From: Pontibacterium sinense | Lineage (GTDB): Bacteria; Pseudomonadota; Gammaproteobacteria; Pseudomonadales; Balneatricaceae | Reading direction: 5' to 3' | Assembly (NCBI RefSeq): GCF_015209595.1 | Contig: NZ_JADEYS010000008.1 | Span: 124,001 to 188,000, forward strand | DNA length: 64,000 nt | Notes under the pieces: model-generated | Told to the model about the DNA's origin: nothing | The model's input: the letters and a program-made list of their open reading frames with translations, nothing else | Database searches by the model: none | Translations under genes and position numbers: made by a program | Shown here: positions 15,932-25,291 of the stretch, piece after piece | How positions within the stretch are numbered: the stretch's first letter is position 1 | How the letters are laid out: every line of letters starts with the position of its first letter

Positions 15932-18490
15932 ATGTCTGACCTGCCAATCAATACCGTCCTGCCGGAACTGAAATCTTTGCTCTGTGAGCATCATCAACTG
16001 GTGCTGGAAGCGCCGCCGGGTGCGGGTAAAACAACCGGCGTGCCTTTGGCCCTGTTGGATGAAGTCTGGTTGTCCGGACAGAAGATTATTATGTTGGAAC
16101 CACGTCGCCTGGCAGCACGGGCGGCAGCTGAACGGATGGCTTCGCTGCTAGGTGAAAAGGCGGGCGAAACGGTCGGTTACCGGGTGCGCTTAGACACCAA
16201 GGTGAGCCGTAAAACCCGTATTGAAGTGGTCACCGAAGGGATTCTGACACGCATGTTGCAGAGTGATCCCAGCCTTGAGGGTATCGGGTTGGTGATCTTT
16301 GATGAGTTCCACGAACGCAGTCTGGACGCTGATCTGGCATTAGCGTTGACGATACAGGGGCGGATGCTGTTTCGAGATGATGAACCGCTGAAATTGCTGG
16401 TGATGTCCGCGACACTGGATGGGGGAGCGGTAGCAGAACTGCTGGATGATGCGCCGATTTTACGCAGTGAAGGGCGTGCCTATCCGGTCACGGTACACTA
16501 TGGGGATGCGGCGGGCTTAGATCGGGCGATCGAACCGGTGGCGGCTGCCACCGTGATGGATGCGCTGATCAGTGATGAGGGCAGTGTTTTAGTGTTTCTG
16601 CCAGGACAGCGTGAGATCAACCGAACCTATAAACTCCTGACCGAAAAACTCACCTCCCGGACTGATTTGTCTCACGTTATCGTCACACCGTTGTACGGCG
16701 ATCTGACGTTACAGGAGCAGCGCAAGGCGATTGAACCCTCACCCGCAGGCCAGCGTAAAGTGGTATTGGCGACAGCGATCGCGGAAACCAGTTTGACCAT
16801 TGAAGGTGTAAGGGTCGTCGTCGACGCAGGCTTGAGTCGCGAGGCGATCTTTGATCCCGCAACCGGCATGTCTAGATTACAAACCCGACGTTTATCGCGT
16901 GCTGCCAGCGTGCAGCGTGCGGGACGCGCCGGGCGTATGGAGCCGGGTGTCTGTTATCGCCTCTGGTCGGAAACACAACAAGCACAGCTGGCGCCGTTTA
17001 CGGCCCCTGAAATTACCCAAGCTGATCTCACGCCGCTCGTCTTGCAATTGATCCGCTGGGGAGTGGATGATCCGGCTGAGTTGAGCTGGTTAGATCTGCC
17101 GCCGCCAGCGCTTTATCAACAGGCTCTGGATCTGTTGTTACGTCTTGATGCAGTGGAGGTGAGTAGTGATAGTTACCGACTGACGGCTCATGGCGAACTG
17201 ATGGCACAGTTACCCACGCATCCCCGTTTGGCCCATATGCTGCTGCTGGGAATTCGTTACGGTCTGACAGACCAGGCCTGTCATCTGGCGGCCTTGCTCT
17301 CGGATCGTGATCCGTTAAAACGGCGTGATACGGATATCGCTGAACGACTCGCCTGGTTGCGCGGCGATCTTAAGGCTGAGCGCCACACTCAGGGTGCGTT
17401 GCACCGCATGCGTCAGGTAAGTAAACAGTTTAAGCGTCAATGCGGCCTGTTAGAAAGCGAGGTGGACAATGCTGTCTCTGATCCAGCAAACAGTCGCTGG
17501 ACCGGGTTTCTGATCGCCGGGGCCTATCCGGATCGTATCGCGTGTCAGCGAAGTAAAGGCGGGGCGGATTACCGGATGAGTAACGGGCGTGCGGCGCGCT
17601 TGCCGGAAGGGGATCATCACAATGCTGAATGGTTGGCGTTGGCTCAGGTGGGCGGGCGAAGCGGTGATCATACGGATCGCATCTTCCTTTCAGCGGTGCT
17701 GGAACCCGATCTGTTTGATGGACCGTTGGCAGATATGGTGTCGTCGTTCGAAGAGGTGACCTGGAGCAAACAGCAGGACCGTTTGACGGCGGAGCTTCAG
17801 CGCCGGGTGGGCAAGTTAGTATTGAGTCGTGCGCCGCTAAAAGATATTTCCGACGAAGCCAAGTCAGCTGCGTTGTTGGGTGTGGTTCGTAAACGCGGGT
17901 TAAATATTCTGCCGTGGACACCGGCGCTGCGCAGCTGGCAAACACGGGTGCAATTTCTGCACAGTAGCTTTGCTGAGGTGAATGGAGGCGCGTCGACAGA
18001 GAATCACTGGCCGGATCTATCTGATAAACACCTGTTGGACTCCGTTGACCAATGGCTGGCACCGTATCTGTCCGGGATCAGTCACATTAACCACTTCGCC
18101 AACCTCGATCTGCGTAATATTCTGCTGGCACTGTTGCCCTGGCCCTTACCGCAACAGCTCGACGAGTTGGCACCTGAGCGCTTTACCGTGCCCACGGGCT
18201 CGAACATCAAGATTGATTACAGCGAAACGCCACCGGTGCTGGCGGTGCGGATGCAGGAGATGTTTGGTTGTTTGGATACCCCCCGTATCGGAAACGCTAC
18301 ACCCTTAAAACTGCATCTGCTTTCACCTGCGATGCGCCCGTTGCAGGTGACGCAGGATCTGGCCGGTTTCTGGAAAAATAGCTATCCGGAGGTTCAGAAA
18401 GAGATGAAAGGCCGCTATCCAAAGCATCGCTGGCCGGATGATCCGGCAAATGCTGAACCCAGCCGCCGCTCGATTAAGCCCAAAAAGTAG
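15932..18490 (+). CDS. hrpB: ATP-dependent helicase HrpB
   Basis: An 852-residue DEAH/RHA-type helicase. Walker A is EAPPGAGKTT near residue 27, the DEAH-type box is FDEFHERS, motif III is VMSATLDG, and motif VI is QRAGRAGRMEPG. The C-terminal HrpB-specific region follows to the end (ending basic, KRRSIKPKK type). HrpB is common in proteobacteria and its substrate is not well defined (RNA helicase family). The ATG at 15932 is preferred; the longer frame from 15839 would add 31 residues with no similarity to the family. It is monocistronic with a strong terminator downstream. Confidence 0.93.
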   Translation: MSDLPINTVLPELKSLLCEHHQLVLEAPPGAGKTTGVPLALLDEVWLSGQKIIMLEPRRLAARAAAERMASLLGEKAGETVGYRVRLDTKVSRKTRIEVVTEGILTRMLQSDPSLEGIGLVIFDEFHERSLDADLALALTIQGRMLFRDDEPLKLLVMSATLDGGAVAELLDDAPILRSEGRAYPVTVHYGDAAGLDRAIEPVAAATVMDALISDEGSVLVFLPGQREINRTYKLLTEKLTSRTDLSHVIVTPLYGDLTLQEQRKAIEPSPAGQRKVVLATAIAETSLTIEGVRVVVDAGLSREAIFDPATGMSRLQTRRLSRAASVQRAGRAGRMEPGVCYRLWSETQQAQLAPFTAPEITQADLTPLVLQLIRWGVDDPAELSWLDLPPPALYQQALDLLLRLDAVEVSSDSYRLTAHGELMAQLPTHPRLAHMLLLGIRYGLTDQACHLAALLSDRDPLKRRDTDIAERLAWLRGDLKAERHTQGALHRMRQVSKQFKRQCGLLESEVDNAVSDPANSRWTGFLIAGAYPDRIACQRSKGGADYRMSNGRAARLPEGDHHNAEWLALAQVGGRSGDHTDRIFLSAVLEPDLFDGPLADMVSSFEEVTWSKQQDRLTAELQRRVGKLVLSRAPLKDISDEAKSAALLGVVRKRGLNILPWTPALRSWQTRVQFLHSSFAEVNGGASTENHWPDLSDKHLLDSVDQWLAPYLSGISHINHFANLDLRNILLALLPWPLPQQLDELAPERFTVPTGSNIKIDYSETPPVLAVRMQEMFGCLDTPRIGNATPLKLHLLSPAMRPLQVTQDLAGFWKNSYPEVQKEMKGRYPKHRWPDDPANAEPSRRSIKPKK

Positions 18491-18513
18491 CACCACCTTC
18501 CTTCAGATAAGCA

Positions 18514-18553
18514 GCAAACAGGTACGGATAAACTTACCTGTTTGCTTGGTTTT
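18514..18553 (+). terminator. Rho-independent terminator after hrpB
   Basis: GCAAACAGGTA (18514-18524) and TACCTGTTTGC (18535-18545) form a perfect 11-bp stem with a 10-nt loop, followed by TTGGTTTTT. Confidence 0.9.
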
Positions 18554-18768
18554 TCTATTTCCTTGTTTTTAAATGATTTTTGTAGGCTTAGGCCGCTAGT
18601 TATTTGAAATATTCTGTAAGTTAGTCCTTTAGATTATTGCTCTTACGTCGATACAAGGTTCTATCAGCCACCATTCTGAAGTGGCGCTTCTGATGCCTGG
18701 ACTTTAATAGCCAGCATCAAAAGACGACGAATCCGGAGTAAGTACCATCCAACGATGGGGATAAACAG

Positions 18769-21294
18769 ATGGGACAGGACCAGATGCACGCTAATCTCGA
18801 AGTTTATAAGTACATGTTCGATGCCATGAGTAGATCGCAGGCAATAATCGAATTTGAGTTGGATGGCACCGTCATCTCGGCCAATGACAATTTCCTCAAT
18901 GCTATGGGGTACTCCGCAGAGGAAGTGATCGGACAGCATCACAAGATGTTTGTTGATCCTGCCTATCAAGCAAGCGCTGAATATCGAGACTTCTGGGATA
19001 AGCTGGGACGCGGCGAGTTTGATTCCGGTGAGTATAAGCGCTTTGGCAAAGGAGGTAAGGAGGTCTGGATTCAGGCGACTTACAATCCGATTGTGGATGA
19101 ATCCGGCAAACTAATAAAAGTAGTTAAGTTTGCCTCTGATGTGACGGCAGAAAAACTGCAGTACGCTAATTTTTCTGGTCAGCTGGATGCGATCAGCAAG
19201 TCTCAGGCGGTGATCGAGTTTAATCTCGATGGAACCATCATCACGGCGAACGACAATTTCCTTAATACGGTCGGCTACACCCTGAGTGAAATACAAGGCC
19301 AGCATCACAGCCTGTTTGTTGAGCCTGAGTATCGTCACAGTTCCGAATATCGTCTGTTCTGGGAGCGTCTGGCGCGTGGAGAATATGATGCGGGAGAATA
19401 TAAACGCATCGGTAAAAGTGGAAAAGAAATTTGGATTCAGGCCTCCTACAACCCCATTCTGGATATGAATGGGCAGCCTTTTAAGGTCGTGAAGTACGCC
19501 AGCGATGTGACAGCAGCTAAGCAACAAACTGCTGACTTTACAGGACAGATCGATGCCATCAGCAAGTCTCAGGCGGTGATCGAATTTGATCTCGATGGTT
19601 ATATTCTCAACGCGAATGAGAACTTTCTGACCACCATGGGTTACAACCTGAGTGAGGTGAAAGGTCAGCATCACAGCATGTTTGTATGCCCTACTGATAA
19701 ACACTCTCCTGAGTACCGCGTCTTCTGGGAAAAATTAGGCCGGGGAGAATATGATTCCGGGGTGTACAAGCGGCAGGGACGTGGTGGTAAAGAGGTCTGG
19801 ATTCAGGCGTCCTATAATCCGATTCTGGATATGAACGGTAAGCCATTCAAGGTGGTGAAATACGCCAGCGATGTAACTGAATCAAAGCTGAGAAATGCAG
19901 ATTTCTCGGGGCAAATTAAAGCAATAGCAAAATCTCAGGCTGTTATCGAATTCAGTTTGGACGGGACTATTCTTAATGCCAATGAAAACTTCCTTGCGGC
20001 TGTGGGTTATACACTGGATGAGGTAAAAGGTCGCCATCACAACATCTTTGTGGAACACCAGTACAGATCCAGCCCGGAGTACCGTCAATTTTGGGAGAAA
20101 CTCAATCGTGGCGAATACGATGCGGGTGAGTACAAGCGTCTGGGGAAAGGGGGTAAGGAGATCTGGATTCAGGCGTCTTACAATCCGATCCTGGATCTGA
20201 ATGGCAAGCCTTTCAAAGTGGTGAAATATGCCACGGATGTTACGGGCCGTAAGCAAGCGGTTGCGCAGATCAAAGAGATTCTATTGGCGATGTCTGAGGG
20301 CGACCTGACATCGGCTATTGACGGCGAGTTGGACGGTGAGTTTAACGTGTTGGGTGAAGCGATGAACTCGCTGATCGACAAGCTGAACACGCTGGTTATG
20401 GAAATTCGTCAGGCATCGAACAGCGTGTTCTCCGCATCCCAGGAGATTGCGCAGGGCAACAATGATCTAAGCCATCGCACAGAAGATCAGGCCGCGAGTC
20501 TGGAAGAAACTGCATCGGCGATGGAAGAGCTGACGGCCACGGTGAAGCAGAACGCAGACAATGCCAGCGATGTGGCGTCCCGCGCAGCAGAAGCGATGGA
20601 GAAAGCCAGTAACGGCGGTGAAGTGGTTGATAGTGCGGTGACGGCCATGGATGCGATCAATAAATCGAGCAAGAAGATCGCAGACATTATTGGCGTGATT
20701 GATGAGATCTCTTTCCAGACCAATATCCTGGCGCTGAATGCCGCAGTAGAAGCTGCGCGTGCCGGTGAACAGGGACGTGGTTTTGCGGTGGTTGCGGCGG
20801 AGGTTCGTAATCTGGCGCAACGCAGTGCCAGTGCGGCGAAAGAGATTAAAGGGCTGATTAGCGAGAGTCTGGAAGCGGTCAGCACCGGAACTAACTTGGT
20901 GAGTGCCACCGGTACAACCTTCGGAGAGTTAGTTGCATCCGTTCAGGATGTGGTGACGATGATTGCGGAGATCGATACCGCAAGCAAAGAGCAGTCGGTT
21001 GGCATCAGTGAAGTGTGCCGTGCGGTGACTCAGATGGAAGAAGGGACACAGCAGAATGCCGCGTTAGTTGAGCAGGCATCTGCGTCCAGTACCGCAATGG
21101 AGCAGCAGGCACAAACCCTGTTGCAACAAGTTGGATTCTTTAACGTGAGTGGGGACGAGTCTGCATTTCGGGCCCCTGCATCACGTCATTCGGGTACATC
21201 GCAGCGTCAGCGCACGGATCACTCTGACTCCCGCCGCCGTGCGCCACTGCGACAGGCTGCACCTGAAGCCGAGGATATGTGGGAGTCATTCTGA
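18769..21294 (+). CDS. Soluble methyl-accepting chemotaxis protein with four tandem PAS domains
   Basis: An 841-residue receptor with no signal peptide or membrane segment. Residues 14-500 are four PAS units repeating every 122 residues exactly (conserved [10 protein letters not shown] at residues 21, 143, 265 and 387; each ends with KVVK.A.DVT). A short linker (about 502-560) leads into the MCP signalling domain, whose hairpin tip reads [20 protein letters not shown]. The C-terminus MWESF fits the xWxxF tether bound by CheR/CheB. This architecture resembles BdlA/Aer-like sensors that read redox state or oxygen through PAS-bound haem or flavin. No che genes are nearby, so it plugs into a chemotaxis pathway elsewhere. 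Confidence 0.88.
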   Translation: MGQDQMHANLEVYKYMFDAMSRSQAIIEFELDGTVISANDNFLNAMGYSAEEVIGQHHKMFVDPAYQASAEYRDFWDKLGRGEFDSGEYKRFGKGGKEVWIQATYNPIVDESGKLIKVVKFASDVTAEKLQYANFSGQLDAISKSQAVIEFNLDGTIITANDNFLNTVGYTLSEIQGQHHSLFVEPEYRHSSEYRLFWERLARGEYDAGEYKRIGKSGKEIWIQASYNPILDMNGQPFKVVKYASDVTAAKQQTADFTGQIDAISKSQAVIEFDLDGYILNANENFLTTMGYNLSEVKGQHHSMFVCPTDKHSPEYRVFWEKLGRGEYDSGVYKRQGRGGKEVWIQASYNPILDMNGKPFKVVKYASDVTESKLRNADFSGQIKAIAKSQAVIEFSLDGTILNANENFLAAVGYTLDEVKGRHHNIFVEHQYRSSPEYRQFWEKLNRGEYDAGEYKRLGKGGKEIWIQASYNPILDLNGKPFKVVKYATDVTGRKQAVAQIKEILLAMSEGDLTSAIDGELDGEFNVLGEAMNSLIDKLNTLVMEIRQASNSVFSASQEIAQGNNDLSHRTEDQAASLEETASAMEELTATVKQNADNASDVASRAAEAMEKASNGGEVVDSAVTAMDAINKSSKKIADIIGVIDEISFQTNILALNAAVEAARAGEQGRGFAVVAAEVRNLAQRSASAAKEIKGLISESLEAVSTGTNLVSATGTTFGELVASVQDVVTMIAEIDTASKEQSVGISEVCRAVTQMEEGTQQNAALVEQASASSTAMEQQAQTLLQQVGFFNVSGDESAFRAPASRHSGTSQRQRTDHSDSRRRAPLRQAAPEAEDMWESF

Positions 21295-21336
21295 TTTTCA
21301 GGCTTGAGTGATCGACTTAAAATAGCCTGCTAGCGT

Positions 21337-21397
21337 AACGGATTCTGGATGTGCTTAACTGTAAGCGGTTGAAGCACAATCAGAATCCGTTTTTTTA
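21337..21397 (+). terminator. Rho-independent terminator after the chemoreceptor
   Basis: AACGGATTCTG (21337-21347) pairs with CAGAATCCGTT (21381-21391), and inside it TGTGCTT pairs with AAGCACA, giving a long stem followed by a run of seven Ts. It separates the receptor from dctB. Confidence 0.92.
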
Positions 21398-21434
21398 TGC
21401 CTGTACATTTACCTGACACTGCGTTGACGAGGGT

Positions 21435-23579
21435 GTGTTGAAATCATTTCGTAGCCTGCTATTTACCCTGATCCTCTGCTTGTCACTGCTACTGACCTGG
21501 TGGGTTCAGCACCAAGCCTATGACTGGTCGATGACGCGTCTGAAGGAGCAGGGGGAGGATCGCCTGCTCAATACGATTATTGGCTTACGTACTGCAATCG
21601 ATAGTTACAAATATCTGCCGTTTCTGATCTCCCAGAACAAAGATGTGCAGGAACTGCTGCTCTATCCGGTGTTGGATAAGGGGGCGGAGGTCAGTCGTTT
21701 TCTGGAACAGATGAATCTGGTATCCGGTGCTACAGCACTGCTGGTGCTGGATCTGGATGGCCGGGCGTTGTCCTACAGTCGCTGGCGCGAAGAACAATCC
21801 TTTTTTCTGAAATCCCACGCGAATACCCCGTATTTCACGCAAGCCAGAAACGGTGAGCAGGGAGTTTATGTCGACAGCACCGTAGACGGGAAAGCGACAT
21901 CAATCTACCTCTCGGCACCGATCTACGATGCCAACCGTTTTATGGGGGTTGCCGTCGTACGTATCGATCTCAGTCAGCTGCAGGATAAGTTAAACCAGCT
22001 GGAAGAGTTCCTGTTGTTCACTGACAACGGCCGTGTGCTATTGGCCAGTGAGGTAGACTGGCGGGGCCAGAGGTTGCCTGAATTGATACGCAGCAGTGAC
22101 CAGCGGTTGCTATCAGATGGCAGTGAGCTTGCATTGAAAAACCTCAGTAGCGGTGAGCGGGTGCTATTTCAGGCGGTCGCGTTGCCTGATCTGGGATGGC
22201 AGGTCGCGGTCACCAGTAATATCTATCCGGTGTTGAGTACTCGTAATACGGCTGCTTTTATCAGTTTGGGCGGGTGTTTAGCACTGGGGCTGCTCTTGCT
22301 GTATATCCGGGAACGCCATCTGAAGAATATCTCCCGGCAAGAAACCCGTGATGCGCTGGAAAGCAGCGAGCGGCAGCAGAGGGATATTATCAACAATGCC
22401 CATGTGGGCATGATCGCTCTGAATACGCAGGGTAGCATCCGGTTTATTAATCCCATGGCGAGCCAGCAGTTTGGGGTGGGGAGCGAAAGGATACTCGGGT
22501 ATGCCGTGCAGGAGCTTATTGCAGGTGATGACGAGAGTTTTGGTCCCTTGCAGCGAACGTTATCGCGATTGGGCAGCAGTGGTTTTGCGCCATTAACGGC
22601 TCACGAAGCGGTGGGAAAACGCTCAGATGGCAGCCAGTTCCCGATGTTGATCTCGGTGAAACAGATGGTGGCGCAAGCAGATATGCTGTACTTGGTGACC
22701 GTGATCGATATTACCAAACGTAAGCGGCTGGAGGCGGCGTTACAGCGGGCGAATGATCAGCTGGAACATAAGGTGCTGGAGCGTACACAGGCGTTGCAGG
22801 AAGCACAGACTGAGCTGGTGCAAGCGGAGAAGATGGCGGCATTAGGGCGTATGTCTTCCGCGGTTGTACATGAGCTCAATCAGCCACTCACCGCGATGCG
22901 GACCTATCTGGCAATCTGCCGTCACCTGTTGAACGATGACAACTCGATGTTGGCTGAAAATCTGACCCTGATTGATGATCTGACTCAGCGTATGGCGCTG
23001 ATCACCCAGCAGCTGAAAACCTTTGCCTTCAAAAAACCGGATGCACTGGTGCCGGTGAAACCGGTCAATGCACTGGATCAGTCGCTGGTACTTTTCCGCG
23101 ACAGGATCAGCCAGGATGGTATCCAACTGGTGGTTGAAAGCCGTGATCCAACACTGGAGATCCTGGGCGACAATGCGCGATTGGAGCAGGTGTTTGTTAA
23201 CCTGATTAAGAACGCCTGCGATGCGATGAAAGGTTTGGATACGGATAAAGCACTAGCCATCAGGATTGCAGCTGATCCCCAATATCCAGAGGCTCAGGTC
23301 CGTATATCGGTATCGGACAGCGGCGGGGGGATCGACCCTGTAAACCTTAAGCACCTGTTTGATCCATTCTTCACCACCAAGTCGATCGGTGATGGCTTAG
23401 GATTAGGCTTATCCATTGTCAGCTCCATTGTGCAGGACCTTAATGGTCAGATCAGTGCTGAAAACCGGGTTGAAGGTGGGGCCTGCTTTACCGTTATACT
23501 GCCGCGCTATGTCTGCGCTCAAAGCGTCGAGAGCAGCAATGATGACACTCTAAATCCAGATCACCCGGAGAACTCCTGA
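21435..23579 (+). CDS. dctB: Sensor histidine kinase of the DctB family
   Basis: A 714-residue membrane kinase. Membrane segments lie at residues 6-26 and about 275-297, bracketing a periplasmic sensor domain of about 250 residues of the DctB double-PDC/Cache type. A cytoplasmic PAS (about 310-440) and coiled coil precede the HisKA box AALGRMSSAVVHELNQPLT with phosphorylated His479, then the ATPase motifs VFVNLIKNACDAM, DSGGGI and GLGLGLSIV. DctB senses C4-dicarboxylates and phosphorylates DctD. The frame starts with GTG 21435; TTG 21438 is possible. The stop overlaps dctD by one base (TGATG), so the pair is coupled. Linkage to a TRAP transporter fits the role; the true ligand here may differ. 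Confidence 0.87.
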   Translation: MLKSFRSLLFTLILCLSLLLTWWVQHQAYDWSMTRLKEQGEDRLLNTIIGLRTAIDSYKYLPFLISQNKDVQELLLYPVLDKGAEVSRFLEQMNLVSGATALLVLDLDGRALSYSRWREEQSFFLKSHANTPYFTQARNGEQGVYVDSTVDGKATSIYLSAPIYDANRFMGVAVVRIDLSQLQDKLNQLEEFLLFTDNGRVLLASEVDWRGQRLPELIRSSDQRLLSDGSELALKNLSSGERVLFQAVALPDLGWQVAVTSNIYPVLSTRNTAAFISLGGCLALGLLLLYIRERHLKNISRQETRDALESSERQQRDIINNAHVGMIALNTQGSIRFINPMASQQFGVGSERILGYAVQELIAGDDESFGPLQRTLSRLGSSGFAPLTAHEAVGKRSDGSQFPMLISVKQMVAQADMLYLVTVIDITKRKRLEAALQRANDQLEHKVLERTQALQEAQTELVQAEKMAALGRMSSAVVHELNQPLTAMRTYLAICRHLLNDDNSMLAENLTLIDDLTQRMALITQQLKTFAFKKPDALVPVKPVNALDQSLVLFRDRISQDGIQLVVESRDPTLEILGDNARLEQVFVNLIKNACDAMKGLDTDKALAIRIAADPQYPEAQVRISVSDSGGGIDPVNLKHLFDPFFTTKSIGDGLGLGLSIVSSIVQDLNGQISAENRVEGGACFTVILPRYVCAQSVESSNDDTLNPDHPENS

Positions 23580-24943
23580 TGCGCGGCACTGTAATGCTAA
23601 TCGACGATGAAGCGATGATCCGCCAGTCCACTGAGCAGTGGCTGAAGATTGCCGGGTTTGAGGTGCAGAGTTTTGAACATGCAGAAGCCGGGTTGGCTGC
23701 GCTGGATGATCAGTTCCCCGGCATTATCGTCTCCGATGTTAAAATGCCCGGCATGGACGGGTTGGCATTGATGGCTGAGGCGCAGCGGCGTATTCCCGAA
23801 CTGCCGGTGATCCTGATTACCGGTCACGGTGATGTGGATATGGCGATCAAAGCGATGCGCGAAGGGGCGTATGACTTTATCGAAAAACCCTTTGTGCCTG
23901 AGCGCTTGGTGGAGACGATCCACCGCGCCTGTGAAAAACGCCAGCTGATGGTGGAAAACCTGCGTTTACAGCAGAACCTGTCTTCCCAGTCGGGTTTGGA
24001 TGCAAAGCTGATTGGTATCTCACCCTCGATCCAGCGTCTTAAACGGGAGTTGCTGAAGTGTGCCGAACTGGACACCAACGTGATCATCTATGGCGAAACT
24101 GGCACGGGTAAAGAGCTGGTGGCGCAGTGTCTGCATGAGTTCAGCGGACGTGCGGCGCACAACTTCGTTCCGCTTAATTGTGGTGCTATTCCTGAAGCCC
24201 TGATTGAAAGTGAGCTCTTCGGGCATGAAGCGGGAGCGTTCACCAGTGCAGATAAGCAGCGGGTGGGTAAGTTTGAGTATGCCGATGGCGGTACGTTATT
24301 TCTTGATGAGATCGAGAGCATGCCCGCTAACCTGCAGATCAAATTATTGCGCGCATTGCAGGAAGGTGTGATTGAACGCCTGGGGTCCAATCAGCCGATG
24401 TCGGTGGATCTGCGTATCGTTGCGGCGTCTAAGGCGGATCTGCGCAGTGATGATCAGTTCCGTCAGGATCTTTACTATCGGCTGAACGTCACTCAACTGC
24501 ATATACCGCCGCTGCGTGAACGTATTGAAGATGTCCCTCTGTTGTTTGCCCATTATGCCCGACAGGCTGCGGGACAGCATCAGCGGGAGCTACGTCGCAC
24601 CACTGCACAAGATATTCAGAACCTGCAGCAATACAACTGGCCGGGCAATGTGCGTGAATTGAAGAATATCGCTGTGCGGTATGCGCTGGATGGCTCATTG
24701 GCGGTAGCGGATGTGCTCTATCCACAAGAACCGATGATGTCGGTTGAACCGGAGGAGAGTACGTTATCGCTGGCCGCTCAGGTGGCGAACTTTGAGAGTA
24801 AAGTGCTGGGCCGTTCCCTGTCCCGCCATCAGGGCAATATCAAAGCGGTTCTGGATGAGCTGGATCTGCCGCGCCGTACGCTTAATCAAAAGATGGCGAA
24901 ATACGGATTGAACCGCAGTGATTTTTTACCGGAAAGTGAATGA
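23579..24943 (+). CDS. dctD: Sigma-54-dependent response regulator of the DctD family
   Basis: A 454-residue NtrC-type regulator. The receiver (1-120) has the phosphorylated Asp53 in VSDVKMP. The AAA+ domain has Walker A GETGTGKE, Walker B LFLDEIES and the sigma-54-contact loop at residues 219-224, which reads GAFTSA instead of the usual GAFTGA. A Fis-type helix-turn-helix closes the protein (LSRHQGNIKAVLDELDLPRR). Phosphorylated DctD binds enhancer palindromes and opens sigma-54 promoters. Downstream, before the TAXI transporter gene, there are two matching palindromes and a textbook -24/-12 promoter, so that operon is its likely target. It is translationally coupled to dctB. Confidence 0.9.
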   Translation: MRGTVMLIDDEAMIRQSTEQWLKIAGFEVQSFEHAEAGLAALDDQFPGIIVSDVKMPGMDGLALMAEAQRRIPELPVILITGHGDVDMAIKAMREGAYDFIEKPFVPERLVETIHRACEKRQLMVENLRLQQNLSSQSGLDAKLIGISPSIQRLKRELLKCAELDTNVIIYGETGTGKELVAQCLHEFSGRAAHNFVPLNCGAIPEALIESELFGHEAGAFTSADKQRVGKFEYADGGTLFLDEIESMPANLQIKLLRALQEGVIERLGSNQPMSVDLRIVAASKADLRSDDQFRQDLYYRLNVTQLHIPPLRERIEDVPLLFAHYARQAAGQHQRELRRTTAQDIQNLQQYNWPGNVRELKNIAVRYALDGSLAVADVLYPQEPMMSVEPEESTLSLAAQVANFESKVLGRSLSRHQGNIKAVLDELDLPRRTLNQKMAKYGLNRSDFLPESE

Positions 24944-25094
24944 GCAAAAATTTGCCTATCTGACCGGATAACTCTGATCTGGTTGTTTAATACCCACCTG
25001 TTGAGCGGATTTTAGCTGTGGATGTGTCTCTACGACATGTTTCGTCGGCAATCCCATACCGTCTTCACCATGAATTCACACTTCCGGGTTACGG

Positions 25095-25114
25095 ATAAGC
25101 AAAATATTGCTTAT
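25095..25114. promoter_or_regulatory. Upstream activator palindrome 1, probable DctD enhancer site
   Basis: ATAAGCAA and TTGCTTAT form 8-bp arms around a 4-bp centre. The same arms occur in the second site, inverted at the centre, 33 bp away (three helical turns). The pair sits about 130-85 bp upstream of the -24 element, as expected for an NtrC-type enhancer. Confidence 0.72.
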
Positions 25115-25124
25115 GGTTAAGTAC

Positions 25125-25150
25125 GCGATAAGCAATATTTTGCTTATCGC
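25125..25150. promoter_or_regulatory. Upstream activator palindrome 2, probable DctD enhancer site
   Basis: Arms GCGATAAGCAA and TTGCTTATCGC are perfect 11-bp inverted repeats around a TATT centre. It shares the ATAAGCAA/TTGCTTAT core with site 1, and lies 70 bp upstream of the sigma-54 -24 element. Confidence 0.75.
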
Positions 25151-25218
25151 ACTATGACAGGGATGTGGTGTGATAAATAAAATTCATAAAAATCAATGGG
25201 ATATGGTTTTTGTTGAAG

Positions 25219-25235
25219 TTGGCCCCCTCCTTGCA
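25219..25235 (+). promoter_or_regulatory. Sigma-54 (-24/-12) promoter of the TAXI/TRAP operon
   Basis: The sequence TTGGCCCCCTCCTTGCA has GG (25221-25222) and GC (25233-25234) ten bases apart, the diagnostic RpoN spacing, with TGGC and TTGCA elements. Transcription would start near 25246, giving a leader of about 45 nt before the gene at 25292. Confidence 0.85.
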
Positions 25236-25291
25236 ATATCTAAATCACTCTTGTTCGAAATAACAATAACCACCAATTTAAGGGTATTGAG

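Larger units (their letters stand above)
24944..25291. other. 348-bp regulatory intergenic region between dctD and the TAXI gene
   Basis: Besides the two palindromes and the sigma-54 promoter listed separately, I see no coding frame. A rho-independent terminator for dctD is not evident. The stretch 25115-25218 between enhancer and promoter is AT-rich, as would suit an IHF-bent loop; no clear IHF consensus was verified. Confidence 0.7.

Noticed and set aside
18600-18768. Sigma-28 promoter for the chemoreceptor
   Set aside because: A GTCGATAC sequence resembles the -10 element but no TAAA-type -35 is at the right distance.
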